A stretch of DNA of 64,000 nt from Clostridium lentum (lineage in GTDB: Bacteria > Bacillota > Clostridia > Clostridiales > Clostridiaceae), in assembly GCF_014287815.1 (NCBI RefSeq), contig NZ_JACOOQ010000009.1, forward strand, positions 1-64,000, given 5' to 3'. Positions 26,167 through 36,165 of the stretch are shown one piece after another (the stretch's first letter is position 1; each line of letters begins with the position of its first letter). Position numbers and translations under genes: made by a program. A model generated the notes under the pieces. That model ran no database searches, was not told the origin of the DNA, and saw only the letters and a program-made list of their open reading frames with translations.

Positions 26167-29100
26167 TTATCTATTATCAAGCATAAACATAAATTGTGAT
26201 GTATAATTATCAACTTCATCTTCATATACTAAAGTAATTGTATATATATATGAGTCAAAATTTGTAGTATCTATTGTTACAACTCCATTTTCATCTACAC
26301 AATCTTTTATATCTAAAGTAGTATATTCATGTGTTTTATTATGCTTCACTATTACTGATTTTGGTAATAATTTTTCACCATTTCTATTTATAACATCCAA
26401 GTTTACAATTGCTTTATTATCTTTTGAATAAATACTCCCTGGCATTAATCCACCTAAAACATTTGCTTTTAAATCTTTTAATTTTTTAAGATTTTTAAGT
26501 GGTGATAAATCTCTTATTTCATTATAGTCTATATCTAATGATTCTAAGTTTATGGCATGTTGTAACCCTTCTAAACTTTCTACTTGTGATACTTTTAGTG
26601 AAGTAAGTTTTCTCATTTGTCCAACTGTTATTTCACCTGATATTCCAAGTTCTTTTTGTATACTAGCTTTTAAAAATTCATCTTTTATTTGCACTGTTTC
26701 ATTTAAATTAACTTCTACTAATGAATCCATAGCTTCTTTTAATTTTTCAATAGCTTTGTCTATTGTTTCTTGATTAGCTGAACTTAAAGCTTCTTTACCA
26801 ACATTTATTGCATTTTCTAATCTTTCAATAGATTCTTGAGTATAATTATTTAAATTTATATTTTCAGCTTTTGTTAAAACTTCTTCTAATTTAGCTGTAT
26901 TAAATTTTGCTATATTTCTAAATCTTGCCTCTGCCCAGTCTGCATGATCCCAAGTAATACCATTAGTTGCTGAATCTACTACTAATTTAACTTCATTAGA
27001 GTTTCTAACATCTACCATTAAACGTTGTTTTGGTGAATTTGATTTCATAACATCAGTTTCTGCTTTTAATTTACCATCTACATAAACCTTAAATATAACA
27101 CTTGATGCACTTTGATTTGATACAAATTCATCAAGACCTACCCAAGTATCAAATATATCATATCCTGTTGAATCATATACTATTTCTGAATAAGAATGAG
27201 TTCCTATACCCTTTTTAAAAGTATCATAAGTTCCATTTTCATTTAAAAGTTTTATAGGTTGTTGTCTTACTGATTTATCTTTACCTATAGCCCCTGAACC
27301 TATTATTGCTGATTTCCATTCTAAATCAGATACATAAGTTTCTTCATCTGTAATTGCTACTTTTCTTGTAAATTCAGTTGTTAAGTTATCACTGTCTGTT
27401 ACAGAATATACAACATCAAATATTCCAACTTTTCCTTTTTCATAATCTGTTTTTACATTTATTTTAGAAGTTAAGTTTCCATCTTCATAATCAGTTGCTG
27501 TTATTCCTTGAAGTAAATCTACTTCCTCATTTACATTAAATACTGCTAAATCTTTACCTTCTATTACTGGTTTTGAATAATTTTTATATAATTTAGTATC
27601 TGCCCAAGATGCAAAATCTCCTACTAAGTTTCCATCTACATCATCAGCAATTAAAGTAAGTTCTTTAACTCCTGTAACATCTAATCTTACATATTCTGCA
27701 GGAGTATTTGTTTTTATTACATCAGAAGTATAAACTTCTTTTCCATCAGCAAGTATTCTAAATCTTATTGTTGTACTTCCTAAGTTATAGTTTTTATCTG
27801 TTCCCACATATGTTGTAAAATAGTTGTAATTTCCATCTAAATTATATACTATTTTAGCATTTGTTGCAGCACCAATACCTTTATCAAAAGTTTTAACAGT
27901 TCCATCTACGTTAAGTTTAATCTTATTAGTTGAGCCAACTGCCATATCTTTAACAACACTTCTCCATCCAGTTGTAGCTGACTCCCAATTCATATCTGAT
28001 AAATATTTGCTTTGACCATAAACTACTATTGTTCTTTCCTTTGTAGTTATATTTGAATCACTATCAGTTACTGTGTATGTTACTTTGTATGTTCCTACTT
28101 TGTTTGGTGAAAATCCACCATCATTTACTACTATATTTGAAGTTATGTTGCCATCTTCTTGATCACTTGCAACTACTCCATCCATTAAATTTAATTCAGT
28201 ATTTTTCTCAATCATTGTAAATTCTTCAAATGTTAAAGTTGGGAATTTAGCTTTTATTATTTTTTCAGCGTTATCCAATTCAACTTTGAATAATTCATAT
28301 GCTGGATGATTTTTAACCTCTTCTCTTAAAGCTTCTAATTTTTCTAAAGTATTATAGCTTTGTGCTACTTCTGTTTTGTTTTCATCTGTAAATAAACCAG
28401 CCATTTTATCTGCTAATTTATCTTCTTTATAAAATGCCACTTCACCGAAACTTGCCCATTCTCCACTTGCTTTTACAAATTTAAACTTCACTCTTCTTGC
28501 ATTTACTTTGCTCATATTAAATTCAACAGTATCGCTTATTGCTCCAGAATATGAGCCTTGTCCTGCTAAATAGAAATCATCTCCTGATTCACTTTCTGAT
28601 ACATATATTTCAAATTCAGTAGCAAAACCTTTGTTATTTCCGTCACGTCTTGATGCATATGCCATCTTGCTTATTTCTTGAACTTCACCTAAATCAAATG
28701 TTACTTCATTTTTAAATGAACTATTATTTGGAGAGTTTGTCTCCCAATGAGTATTTATTTTTCCATCTATTGCATTGCCTATTACACTGTTTCCGTAATT
28801 TCCTGCATTATTTTTTGCAGATACTATAGGTAATTTAAACTCTTCGTTATATCCATCTAAATTTGAGAACTGCCCATACTTAGATTTTGTAACTGTATAA
28901 TCTTCAGATACTGTAACATATATTTTTTTACTTGTTACATTGTTATCTTTATCAGTTACTTTATATACAACTTCAAATTTTCCTATTTTATCTTTTTCAA
29001 AATTATTTGATTCAATTTCAATTTTTGATGTTAAATTTCCATCTTCCACATCAATTGCTTCAACACCTTCTCTTGGATTGAAATCTTGTCCAAGTTTTAA

Positions 29101-32100
29101 GTTTTTATTTTCTGCTATAATTTTTGGTTTAGCATTATTTGTAGTTAATTTTGGATTAGCTATTAGTCCATGGTCTGCTGTATTTCCATTTTCAGCATCA
29201 GAAACTTCAATTACAAGCTCTTTAACACCTGATACAGGAACATTTACATAAGCCATGTTGTCATAATATCCTAAAACATCTGTAGATGCTAAAACTTTAC
29301 CATCTGCTATTATTTTAAATTTGATACTTGAATTATTATTTGGTTGTATTGATGATTGATCAACTCCAAGTAATGCCTCAAATGTATCATATTCTTTATC
29401 TGATAAATCATAAGTTATCTTACCATTAGCATGTATTCCAAAACCTTTTTCAAATGTTTTTATATTTCCATTTACTCTACCTTGTATATTAGAGTTTCTT
29501 CTTGGAGTCCCCCATGCTGTTGATACAGATTTCCACTCAAAATCTGATAAATAATCATAGTCACTTACTACTTTTACATTTAATATTTTATTAAAAGTTA
29601 CATCATTATCTTCTACTGTATATTTAACTTGATAGTTTCCATGCTTAGTAGTATCTACATTACTTTCAAATTTAACTTTTGATGTTATGTCACTTCCTAA
29701 GTGAGTAAATCCTTTAACATAATCCATAGCATTAAATTCTTCATTTAAATTTAATGTTATAGTTTCTTGTTGAATACTGATGCTTGGTGTTAATGAATTT
29801 ATTTGTACTTTATCACCTGTTGATAAATTTTTTGCATAAGGTATTACTTCATAATTTATATTTTCATTTGCATTAGTTACTTCTGAATCTATATAAGTTC
29901 CAGATGTAGTAAACCCTATCACTTTTCCATTTTTCACTATTTCATAACCAAGGAAATCATCTTTTACTTCACTAGCAATACTCATGCTTAGTTTTATTCC
30001 AGAATTTGATTTTGATAATGAAACTTCTAAAGAAGTATCTTTGTTTTCAAATCCATTTCCTTCATAGTTCATAGCACTAGTATTTAAATACCATATTTTT
30101 TGTCCTACATTTGAATATTTCTCTTTTAATCTATTTTTACATTCATCTGATAATTTAAATCCATATTTGTCAAAATAATTACTTAGATTCATACCTATAA
30201 TTTCTGATGAATATTCAGCAAATAAATCTTGCTTTTCTTGTGTAGTGCTAGGATTAGGTTTTCTCTTTCTATATAATGCTTCTAACTCTGGCCAATAAGT
30301 ATTTTTCTTTATTTGTATTTGCCAAAACATTCCTAGTTTTTCAGAATAATCTAATTCTTCGTACGTTTTTAATGATTTCTCTGGTGCTAAATACTCATAT
30401 AATTTATCATATTGTACTCTATCATTTAATCCATTTTTTATATAAGCATTATTTGCCCACATATTATTAGTAACTTCGCCCCACTCTCTTGCCTTTATAT
30501 CCATTTGGTGTCCGGCTTCATGAAGCATTCCCCAAAGTACACTGTTTATACTACTTTCATCAGTTCTTAATACAATTTCTTGTATATGTCTTTGAATACC
30601 TATATGATCAGTATATGCATAAGCTGCACCATAAGGTTGCATTAACCTTACTGCTGTTCTAACATTTGTAGAATCATTATTTGGATCGCTAGTATCATCT
30701 TTTAATCCAGCAAAATCAAATGCTTCTTGGAATTTCTTATTCCAAACATCTACACTTTCTTCAACATCTACGTTTTCATTTACATATACTTGATATGCTG
30801 CTTTTGCAGTTCCTGTGTATAATACTCTTTTTGTACTGAATTCATATATATCAACTGTATTTTCAGGATCTTTATCTAGCTTTTCTTTATATTCTTTTAA
30901 TAATTTTAAGAATTTTTCTTTATCATCTCCTGGTTTGAATGATGGGAAGAATTCTCCACCTTCTATACGTACAACTGGGGCTTTTCCTTGTTGTTCAGGT
31001 GTATATTTGTTTATTAAATATACTGCTCCACCCTTTGTAGATTTCATACTCCATGAGTCACTATATATTTCAGGTACTGTTATAACATTCATACCCTTTT
31101 GTAATTGATACTCTTTTTTCCAGTAACCAAATCTACCTTCTTGCTGAGTAAATGCAATTGTTGGAAGTGGTGCCCCATCTTCTGCATCAACAAAAACTCT
31201 AAATACTTGTCCTGGTTTTGCCACTATACCTGTAGATTGTAAGTCTGTACCAAAAGTAGACATTTTTAATTGATTTCTTGCTTTTGAATGTGTATCACCA
31301 TATTGCGTTAGTGTAAAAGTTCTATCTGAGTAATCTTTATCACCTTTTAAAATTTCTTTTGCTAAATCTATAGAATATACTAATTGTTCTTTTAAAGGAT
31401 GATTATTAAGTTCCGCTTCTAAATTATTTATTACATCTATATTGTTATATTCATCTTTTAACTTTGTCATTGTACCATCTGTAAAAATATTATTTATTAT
31501 TTCAGATAGTGTATCCTTTTTATAAAGCATAAACTCTGAGGCAGATGCCCAATTTTGATTAGCTTTTTTGAATTTAAACTTTACTCTTTTAAATTCTGTT
31601 TCTTCAAATTTTATTTCTACTATATCTCTAGTAGAATCTGTATATTTTCCTTGGCTTACTAAAGTGAAATCATCTCCATTGTCTGTAAGTGAAGAGTATA
31701 TTTCAAATTCTTCAGCAAAACCTTTACCTTTGGCACCATCTTGTCTTGCACCATATACTATTCTATTTAATTTCGTTACTTCATCTAGTGTAAGTATTAC
31801 TTCATTTTCAAAGGTTTCACTGTTAACTTTTCCTGTTTCCCAATGAGTACTAAAGTTTCCATCAATAGCTTTATATATGTTTGATGATGAATATTGTCCT
31901 CCGTTATTAGCTATTGAAATTATTTTAGAATTATCTAATTTAAAAGCTTTATTATACTCTTCTAAATAACTACTATTAAGTAAATCAAACTTACTTACTT
32001 TAGCTTGATTTAATTGTATATTCCCATTTTCTTCATTTGATATACTTCTAGATAATTTGATGTCTTCTTTTATCTCACTAGCAAAAACATCTATAGTTTG

Positions 32101-32160
32101 TGCTGAAAAGTTAAAAGTGGTTGCTAACATAATTAAGGCTGATAGTTTTCTTCTGTGCAT
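26167..32160 (-). CDS. Secreted M60-family metallopeptidase (mucinase-like) with carbohydrate-binding modules
   Basis: 1997 residues, secreted (signal peptide about 1-28), no LPXTG. In order: F5/8-type CBM32 (about 62-212); M60 core with zinc motif HEAGH at 547-551 and a downstream Glu in REWGEVTNN; Ig-like stretch; NPCBM (about 870-1000); DUF5011 Ig (about 1003-1085); second CBM32 (about 1097-1243); DUF5011 (about 1310-1380); NPCBM (about 1380-1522); DUF5011; NPCBM (about 1603-1743); FIVAR (about 1745-1810); leucine-rich-repeat-like segment (about 1830-1900) and tail. M60 enzymes cut glycoproteins such as mucins; the CBM and NPCBM modules should hold galactose- or hexosamine-type glycans. 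GGGGGAG precedes the ATG, and a strong promoter lies upstream. It is monocistronic. Confidence 0.93.
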   Translation of the reverse strand: MHRRKLSALIMLATTFNFSAQTIDVFASEIKEDIKLSRSISNEENGNIQLNQAKVSKFDLLNSSYLEEYNKAFKLDNSKIISIANNGGQYSSSNIYKAIDGNFSTHWETGKVNSETFENEVILTLDEVTKLNRIVYGARQDGAKGKGFAEEFEIYSSLTDNGDDFTLVSQGKYTDSTRDIVEIKFEETEFKRVKFKFKKANQNWASASEFMLYKKDTLSEIINNIFTDGTMTKLKDEYNNIDVINNLEAELNNHPLKEQLVYSIDLAKEILKGDKDYSDRTFTLTQYGDTHSKARNQLKMSTFGTDLQSTGIVAKPGQVFRVFVDAEDGAPLPTIAFTQQEGRFGYWKKEYQLQKGMNVITVPEIYSDSWSMKSTKGGAVYLINKYTPEQQGKAPVVRIEGGEFFPSFKPGDDKEKFLKLLKEYKEKLDKDPENTVDIYEFSTKRVLYTGTAKAAYQVYVNENVDVEESVDVWNKKFQEAFDFAGLKDDTSDPNNDSTNVRTAVRLMQPYGAAYAYTDHIGIQRHIQEIVLRTDESSINSVLWGMLHEAGHQMDIKAREWGEVTNNMWANNAYIKNGLNDRVQYDKLYEYLAPEKSLKTYEELDYSEKLGMFWQIQIKKNTYWPELEALYRKRKPNPSTTQEKQDLFAEYSSEIIGMNLSNYFDKYGFKLSDECKNRLKEKYSNVGQKIWYLNTSAMNYEGNGFENKDTSLEVSLSKSNSGIKLSMSIASEVKDDFLGYEIVKNGKVIGFTTSGTYIDSEVTNANENINYEVIPYAKNLSTGDKVQINSLTPSISIQQETITLNLNEEFNAMDYVKGFTHLGSDITSKVKFESNVDTTKHGNYQVKYTVEDNDVTFNKILNVKVVSDYDYLSDFEWKSVSTAWGTPRRNSNIQGRVNGNIKTFEKGFGIHANGKITYDLSDKEYDTFEALLGVDQSSIQPNNNSSIKFKIIADGKVLASTDVLGYYDNMAYVNVPVSGVKELVIEVSDAENGNTADHGLIANPKLTTNNAKPKIIAENKNLKLGQDFNPREGVEAIDVEDGNLTSKIEIESNNFEKDKIGKFEVVYKVTDKDNNVTSKKIYVTVSEDYTVTKSKYGQFSNLDGYNEEFKLPIVSAKNNAGNYGNSVIGNAIDGKINTHWETNSPNNSSFKNEVTFDLGEVQEISKMAYASRRDGNNKGFATEFEIYVSESESGDDFYLAGQGSYSGAISDTVEFNMSKVNARRVKFKFVKASGEWASFGEVAFYKEDKLADKMAGLFTDENKTEVAQSYNTLEKLEALREEVKNHPAYELFKVELDNAEKIIKAKFPTLTFEEFTMIEKNTELNLMDGVVASDQEDGNITSNIVVNDGGFSPNKVGTYKVTYTVTDSDSNITTKERTIVVYGQSKYLSDMNWESATTGWRSVVKDMAVGSTNKIKLNVDGTVKTFDKGIGAATNAKIVYNLDGNYNYFTTYVGTDKNYNLGSTTIRFRILADGKEVYTSDVIKTNTPAEYVRLDVTGVKELTLIADDVDGNLVGDFASWADTKLYKNYSKPVIEGKDLAVFNVNEEVDLLQGITATDYEDGNLTSKINVKTDYEKGKVGIFDVVYSVTDSDNLTTEFTRKVAITDEETYVSDLEWKSAIIGSGAIGKDKSVRQQPIKLLNENGTYDTFKKGIGTHSYSEIVYDSTGYDIFDTWVGLDEFVSNQSASSVIFKVYVDGKLKAETDVMKSNSPKQRLMVDVRNSNEVKLVVDSATNGITWDHADWAEARFRNIAKFNTAKLEEVLTKAENINLNNYTQESIERLENAINVGKEALSSANQETIDKAIEKLKEAMDSLVEVNLNETVQIKDEFLKASIQKELGISGEITVGQMRKLTSLKVSQVESLEGLQHAINLESLDIDYNEIRDLSPLKNLKKLKDLKANVLGGLMPGSIYSKDNKAIVNLDVINRNGEKLLPKSVIVKHNKTHEYTTLDIKDCVDENGVVTIDTTNFDSYIYTITLVYEDEVDNYTSQFMFMLDNR

Positions 32161-32253
32161 ATTTCTCCCCCAAAGTAATTTATTGTTTCATAAGTACATT
32201 AAGTTGATATAAAAAAGCTACTCTAAAGAGTTTACCTATTATTTTTACACGTC

Positions 32254-32282
32254 ATTCTACCATTATATACATATTTGGTCAA
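32254..32282 (-). promoter_or_regulatory. Promoter of the M60 peptidase gene
   Basis: TTGACC (32282-32277), 17 bases, TAGAAT (32259-32254): near-consensus sigma-A promoter. The leader is about 90 bases and contains a small ACTC/GAGT hairpin followed by a T-run (about 32210-32230). Confidence 0.7.
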
Positions 32283-32305
32283 TATTTTGATAATCCAACT
32301 AATTA

Positions 32306-32515
32306 TTAATCTCTATACAGTGGGAGTGTTTTTATACACCTAAAACTTATTTGATCTGCCATGATATTTACGCCCTTCCATTCACATAATTGCCTTAAAA
32401 TTTTTCCTATTTCCGCTTTTTGTTCTCCATATATTTCTTTTCTCCTAAATTTAAGTGCAAACACTAAATGATACTTACAATTCCATTTAGTATGTGCTAA
32501 ACTATTAGTATCCAT
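32306..32515 (-). pseudogene. Truncated IS200/IS605-family transposase TnpA
   Basis: 69 codons match the N-terminal half of Y1 transposases: HTKWNCKYHLVFALKFRRKE, then IGKILRQLCEWKGV. After residue about 52 the frame departs from the family before the HUH (His-x-His) motif, and the catalytic Tyr is absent, so it cannot transpose. The ATG has a GGAGGG site. The upstream 32520-32640 looks like the element's left end, but no clear boundary is visible. Confidence 0.85.
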
Positions 32516-32656
32516 ATTATTATATTGTCCCTCCTTTTGTTATTTAAATCTGGCCGACGAACCTTAAAGTATTAACAAAAGGAGTTTTTTTAACATACTG
32601 AATACTAAAGCTTTTCTAAACAACCTTTCATAGCAAGGTGTTTTCTTTATACAAGA

Positions 32657-32687
32657 AATAAGCCGTGAAAAATTTTCACGGCTTATT
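32657..32687. terminator. Hairpin terminator after the three-gene cassette
   Basis: A 15-bp perfect stem (AATAAGCCGTGAAAA and its complement) with a one-base loop, so terminal pairs probably open. It stands 48 bases past the stop at 32735. It also immediately abuts the tmRNA-end-like GTGGAGGCGA (32691-32700), the same relation that the real tmRNA terminator has to ssrA. Confidence 0.75.
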
Positions 32688-32689
32688 GT

Positions 32690-32700
32690 TGTGGAGGCGA
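32690..32700. other. Possible attachment-site half: copy of the tmRNA 3' end
   Basis: GTGGAGGCGA at 32691-32700 repeats, in the same orientation, the tmRNA 3' end at 36327-36336. Both copies stand right beside a hairpin terminator. tmRNA 3' ends are well-known integration sites. Ten bases alone is weak evidence; the paired terminators strengthen it. Confidence 0.4.
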
Positions 32701-32734
32701 ATCACTACCTTTAAAATCCACCTATATGATTTAT

Positions 32735-33715
32735 TTAAATCTCTTCATCCTCTTCCTCTTCTTCTGATGCAAATTCTAATGAATCTAACTCTTCTTGTAC
32801 TCGCTCTTTAATCTCTTCACCAATAGTTCTTAGAAAATCTAGTTTCAGTTCCACAGACCACAGGCTATCAGCTATATTTTTATTGTAAGCATCTAGTACC
32901 ATAGGCAAGAGCGCATTTATTGTATATAATGCCAAAATATTACTTTTTTCTTGACCAGTATATACACTAAAATTCCCAAAATAATCATCTTCATAAAGCT
33001 TTATAGTATTATCTTCATTTATCTCTATAACCACTATATTCCCATTATGTTGAAATTCTGGTCTTAGTGATTTTAATTTTTCAGAGCTAAATATAACTGC
33101 TAATGTCCCTAATACAGCTAGTACTCTTCTTCCATTTCCTCTACAATCATTGTTCCCATTACTTCCAAGATAGCCATATAAACCACTAATATTAACATTA
33201 ATATTATTATATAAATCAGTATTTGGATAATCTCTTAATCTCTTTAATAACCAATAAAGGAAATCTTCTTTTATATTAAATGATGATTCCATAACATCCT
33301 TTAACTCTTCAGAATCAAAGGCATGTTTAAATATTCTTGATACTGTTGTCGGCGCACTAAATGTTATAATAGATATACTTCCATGCTCTTCAAATGCAAT
33401 CATATTACTCTGATAAACATTTACTCTTTCTTTTCTATCTTTTAAAAGCCCCTGAGAATCATGCCAACTCTTTGCCCTTCTAGCTCTTTCAATATATATA
33501 TTAAAAGAAATATATCTATATTCGTTATTTTCAATTTTAATATTTCTGTCTAAAATTTCAGTGTTTCCTTCAATATTAGAAGTAACAGAATATCTAGGAG
33601 GTTCACCCTGCCAATTATCAACTTCCAAGGTTCTATTTATTTTTACTAGACACTCTTTAAATTTATCTAACGTATCTATACCTTCAATTTTCCACTTTTT
33701 TAATGTTAAATTCAC
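32735..33715 (-). CDS. Uncharacterised protein, gene 3 of the tmRNA-side cassette
   Basis: 326 residues, soluble, no signal peptide and no family that I recognise. The N-terminal half has mixed beta strands with polar, Trp-containing segments (VDNWQGEPPRYSV, RARRAKSWHDSQG). The middle holds SIITFSAPTTVSRIFKHAF and a Gly/Asn loop (GYLGSNGNNDCRGNGRRV) before a hydrophobic helix. The C-terminus is a run of Glu and Asp. It follows the membrane-protein gene after 17 bases and is the last gene of the operon. An effector or regulatory partner of a membrane component is possible, but nothing in the sequence fixes a function. Confidence 0.75.
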   Translation of the reverse strand: MNLTLKKWKIEGIDTLDKFKECLVKINRTLEVDNWQGEPPRYSVTSNIEGNTEILDRNIKIENNEYRYISFNIYIERARRAKSWHDSQGLLKDRKERVNVYQSNMIAFEEHGSISIITFSAPTTVSRIFKHAFDSEELKDVMESSFNIKEDFLYWLLKRLRDYPNTDLYNNINVNISGLYGYLGSNGNNDCRGNGRRVLAVLGTLAVIFSSEKLKSLRPEFQHNGNIVVIEINEDNTIKLYEDDYFGNFSVYTGQEKSNILALYTINALLPMVLDAYNKNIADSLWSVELKLDFLRTIGEEIKERVQEELDSLEFASEEEEEDEEI

Positions 33716-33732
33716 TCTCTATCTCCCCTAAT

Positions 33733-34446
33733 TTATATATTTCTACCCCTTATATCATGATTATCTAATACTATATCCATAAATAAAAATTTCATAAATA
33801 TAAAGATTAATTTATTAATTATATTTACTTTACTCCCTATAGAGAAATCTGTCTGAATTGATTTATTTATTAAATATTCAGATTCAGCAGTTACTTCTAA
33901 TAATAAGTACATCTCCTTACTACTCTCTTTAATATCTAAAGCTCTTTCTAAATTTAAAGCTATGTACATGGGTCTATTCATATCCTCTAGAGAATCGCAA
34001 TTAAAATCTCTCTTATTTTTCACTTGATAATTAATATTTTCCGGAATATATATCTCTATTACACTGCCACCTAAAATCTTTATTAATTTCTTTATCCAAT
34101 TCCATTTATAATCTACTTGAACTTTTATTTCAACAATCTTTGTTTTTTCTCTATTAATAGGTATAAATAACTGTGGAGTCCTATCTCTATTTGAGATATT
34201 AACAGTTACTTTAATTAAATTTAATCCCTTCAATATTATTACATTCAAAATCAGATTTAATATTGCTGTATCTACTGCTATTTTTGCACTTGTAGAACTA
34301 ATATTTTGTATAATATCTGGATTTAAAATACCGTCAATACATGGTAATATAATATCATTAAGTATACTATGACCTGAAAAATAAACAATTAAAATTATTA
34401 TAGGGGATACTACAATATTAAGCCACTGTATTATTTTTCTCTTCAC
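33733..34446 (-). CDS. Uncharacterised membrane protein, gene 2 of the tmRNA-side cassette
   Basis: 237 residues. Hydrophobic helices lie near residues 10-32 and 58-75, and a third amphipathic one near 210-228 (IINKLIFIFMKFLFMDIVL). The 130 residues between the second and third are polar with many beta-prone stretches (LIKVTVNISNRDRTPQLFIP, MYLLLEVTAESEYLINKS). No known domain is recognised. It lies 19 bases after the gene at 34466-35020. The arrangement of one membrane and two soluble proteins recalls phage-defence or toxin-type cassettes, but only in outline. Confidence 0.75.
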   Translation of the reverse strand: MKRKIIQWLNIVVSPIIILIVYFSGHSILNDIILPCIDGILNPDIIQNISSTSAKIAVDTAILNLILNVIILKGLNLIKVTVNISNRDRTPQLFIPINREKTKIVEIKVQVDYKWNWIKKLIKILGGSVIEIYIPENINYQVKNKRDFNCDSLEDMNRPMYIALNLERALDIKESSKEMYLLLEVTAESEYLINKSIQTDFSIGSKVNIINKLIFIFMKFLFMDIVLDNHDIRGRNI

Positions 34447-34465
34447 AGTTTATCCCCCCATAATT

Positions 34466-35020
34466 TTAATATAAACATTTATTCACAATACTCAAAATAT
34501 CTTCCTCTTTTACTTCTAAATCAGCACTTAATATCCCATATTTATCTATACATAAATATAATGCCTTGTTTCTATTTTTCATCATTCTAACTTCAATTGA
34601 TTTAACGAAAATCTCCTCTTCATCATAGCACCATTCTAATTCTTCTATTATTTTATCAATTAAACTGTATTTATCATTATCTAAATTAGACACATTAAAT
34701 TTATTAATATACTCTCTTAAATACTGATGACTCTCTTCTAAATCCTCTGTAAGATTGATTTTCTGTATTGATAGATTATAATATAGTGAGTTTTCTAATA
34801 TCTTATAAAAATCACTATTTGTTAGTATATACTTCTTTAGTCCTAATTCCTTTTCTATCCGTTTTATCTTTTTTCTATATGCATGTGAGTATTGATAAGG
34901 TATACAAACTATATTTTTTTCCTCAGTACAAATTATTTTTTCTCCAATAATATTATATAATCTATCTAAGGTAATTTTTTTATTGTCATTAAATAGTTTA
35001 AATAAAATAAATTCGACCAC
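34466..35020 (-). CDS. Uncharacterised protein, gene 1 of the tmRNA-side cassette
   Basis: 184 residues, soluble, Lys/Glu-rich. It begins VEFILFKLFNDNKKITLDRL from a GTG that lies eight bases after AAAGGAG. Residues 40-70 are basic (YSHAYRKKIKRIEKELGLKK), then helical acidic segments (DLEESHQYLREYINKF, IIEELEWCYDEEEI). The end has beta-hairpin-like strands. I recognise no family. As the first gene behind a promoter with an overlapping palindrome, it could include the autoregulator, though no clear helix-turn-helix is seen. Confidence 0.75.
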   Translation of the reverse strand: MVEFILFKLFNDNKKITLDRLYNIIGEKIICTEEKNIVCIPYQYSHAYRKKIKRIEKELGLKKYILTNSDFYKILENSLYYNLSIQKINLTEDLEESHQYLREYINKFNVSNLDNDKYSLIDKIIEELEWCYDEEEIFVKSIEVRMMKNRNKALYLCIDKYGILSADLEVKEEDILSIVNKCLY

Positions 35021-35037
35021 ATTTTCAACTCCTTTAA

Positions 35038-35084
35038 GATTATATAATATATTTAATTATATAATCTCTTTACATTTTTTGCAA
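35038..35084 (-). promoter_or_regulatory. Promoter and operator-like palindrome of the three-gene cassette
   Basis: TTGCAA (35084-35079), 17 bases, TATAAT (35061-35056). An 11-bp inverted repeat, GATTATATAAT and its complement with a 7-base centre (35038-35066), covers the -10 and start-point region. A protein bound there would block the promoter, so regulated expression is likely. Confidence 0.7.
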
Positions 35085-35371
35085 TAAACAATTTAATACC
35101 CACTATATATCTATATTCTAACCATTAAAATAATATTATATCGACTCTAACTCCTCTTAATTTATATTAGTGTTAAATATAAATTATTGTTTCTAATAAT
35201 TCATATATTCATATTTAATTTTATCCAACCCTTATATAGAAACTATTACTATATCTCTCATATAAGTTATATCTTTTAATCTTACTTATAACCTTGGTGT
35301 TAGTATAAAGTAGTGGAGACATTAAGTCGAACTAAATAAAATAATATTTAGTTAAGAAAGATGTGTCCATT

Positions 35372-35666
35372 ATGAGAAAGGGCAGAAGATACGATCAAGA
35401 ATATAAGGATATGATAGTAGAGTTATTTAAATCAGGAATGAGCTTAGCAGAGCATCGTCTGTGAATATGGCATTGCAAAATCAACAATTAACGGCTGGAT
35501 TAAAGATGTAAAAGAAATTAAAGTAGATGAAAATGAAGTTATGACATTAAAGGAAGTAAAAGCTTTAAGAAAAGAAATGGCAAGAATTAAAGAGGAAAAT
35601 GAAATATTACACCAAAGGTGGGCTTTAGCCAAAAAAGCTATGGCCATATTTGCAACAAGAAATTAG
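35372..35666 (+). pseudogene. IS3-family orfA remnant (helix-turn-helix protein)
   Basis: Starts MRKGRRYDQEYKDMIVELFK and goes on, after a frameshift near 35452, with EYGIAKSTINGWIKDVKE, the helix-turn-helix of OrfA. A Lys/Glu-rich leucine zipper-like part (KALRKEMARIKEENEIL) follows, and then a second frameshift near 35617. The last residues are KKAMAIFATRN. Broken, so non-functional. Confidence 0.85.
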
Positions 35667-36165
35667 ATGAAGTTATAGAATTTATAAATAATAATAAAAG
35701 CAAACATGATATTAAGACTATGTGTACCGTTCTAGGCGTAGCCAGAAGCACATATTATAAATCTTTTGAAAAACTAAATATGCAAAAGAAAATGAAATAT
35801 TAGCTTATAATTTATCTGATAGAATAACTTTAGATATTGCTACAAATACAATACATAAGTTAATTGAAAATCTAATGTAAAACTTGCTAAAGATGTTTTT
35901 ATTCATTCAGATCAAGGAAGCCATTACACAATTCCGACATTTCAAAAACTTTTGAAATCCAAAAAACTTGGACAATCTATGTCCATATTAGGAAATCATT
36001 GGGATAATACACCTCGAGAATCATTTTTTGGACATATGAAGGATGAAATAAACTATAAATCATGCTCAACTTTAGAAGAACTTCAATTAATTATAGATAA
36101 CCGCAGTATAATCTGTGCTTGAGAAAACAAACCAATGGAAAAAGTACATTTATTGCATCTAGCTG
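35618..36165 (+). pseudogene. IS3-family orfB (DDE transposase) remnant
   Basis: It reads CNKKLDEVIEFINNNKSKHD, then VARSTYYKSFEKLN. A deletion removes the middle, including the first catalytic Asp. Later pieces show VFIHSDQGSHYTIPTF (second Asp) and PRESFFGHMKDEINY (Glu). At least one more frameshift precedes the C-terminal tail. It cannot encode an active transposase. Confidence 0.85.

Noticed and set aside
32735-35020. Assigning the cassette to Kiwa or another known defence system
   Set aside because: Only the membrane-plus-soluble layout is similar; I could not see any diagnostic motif, so no name is justified.
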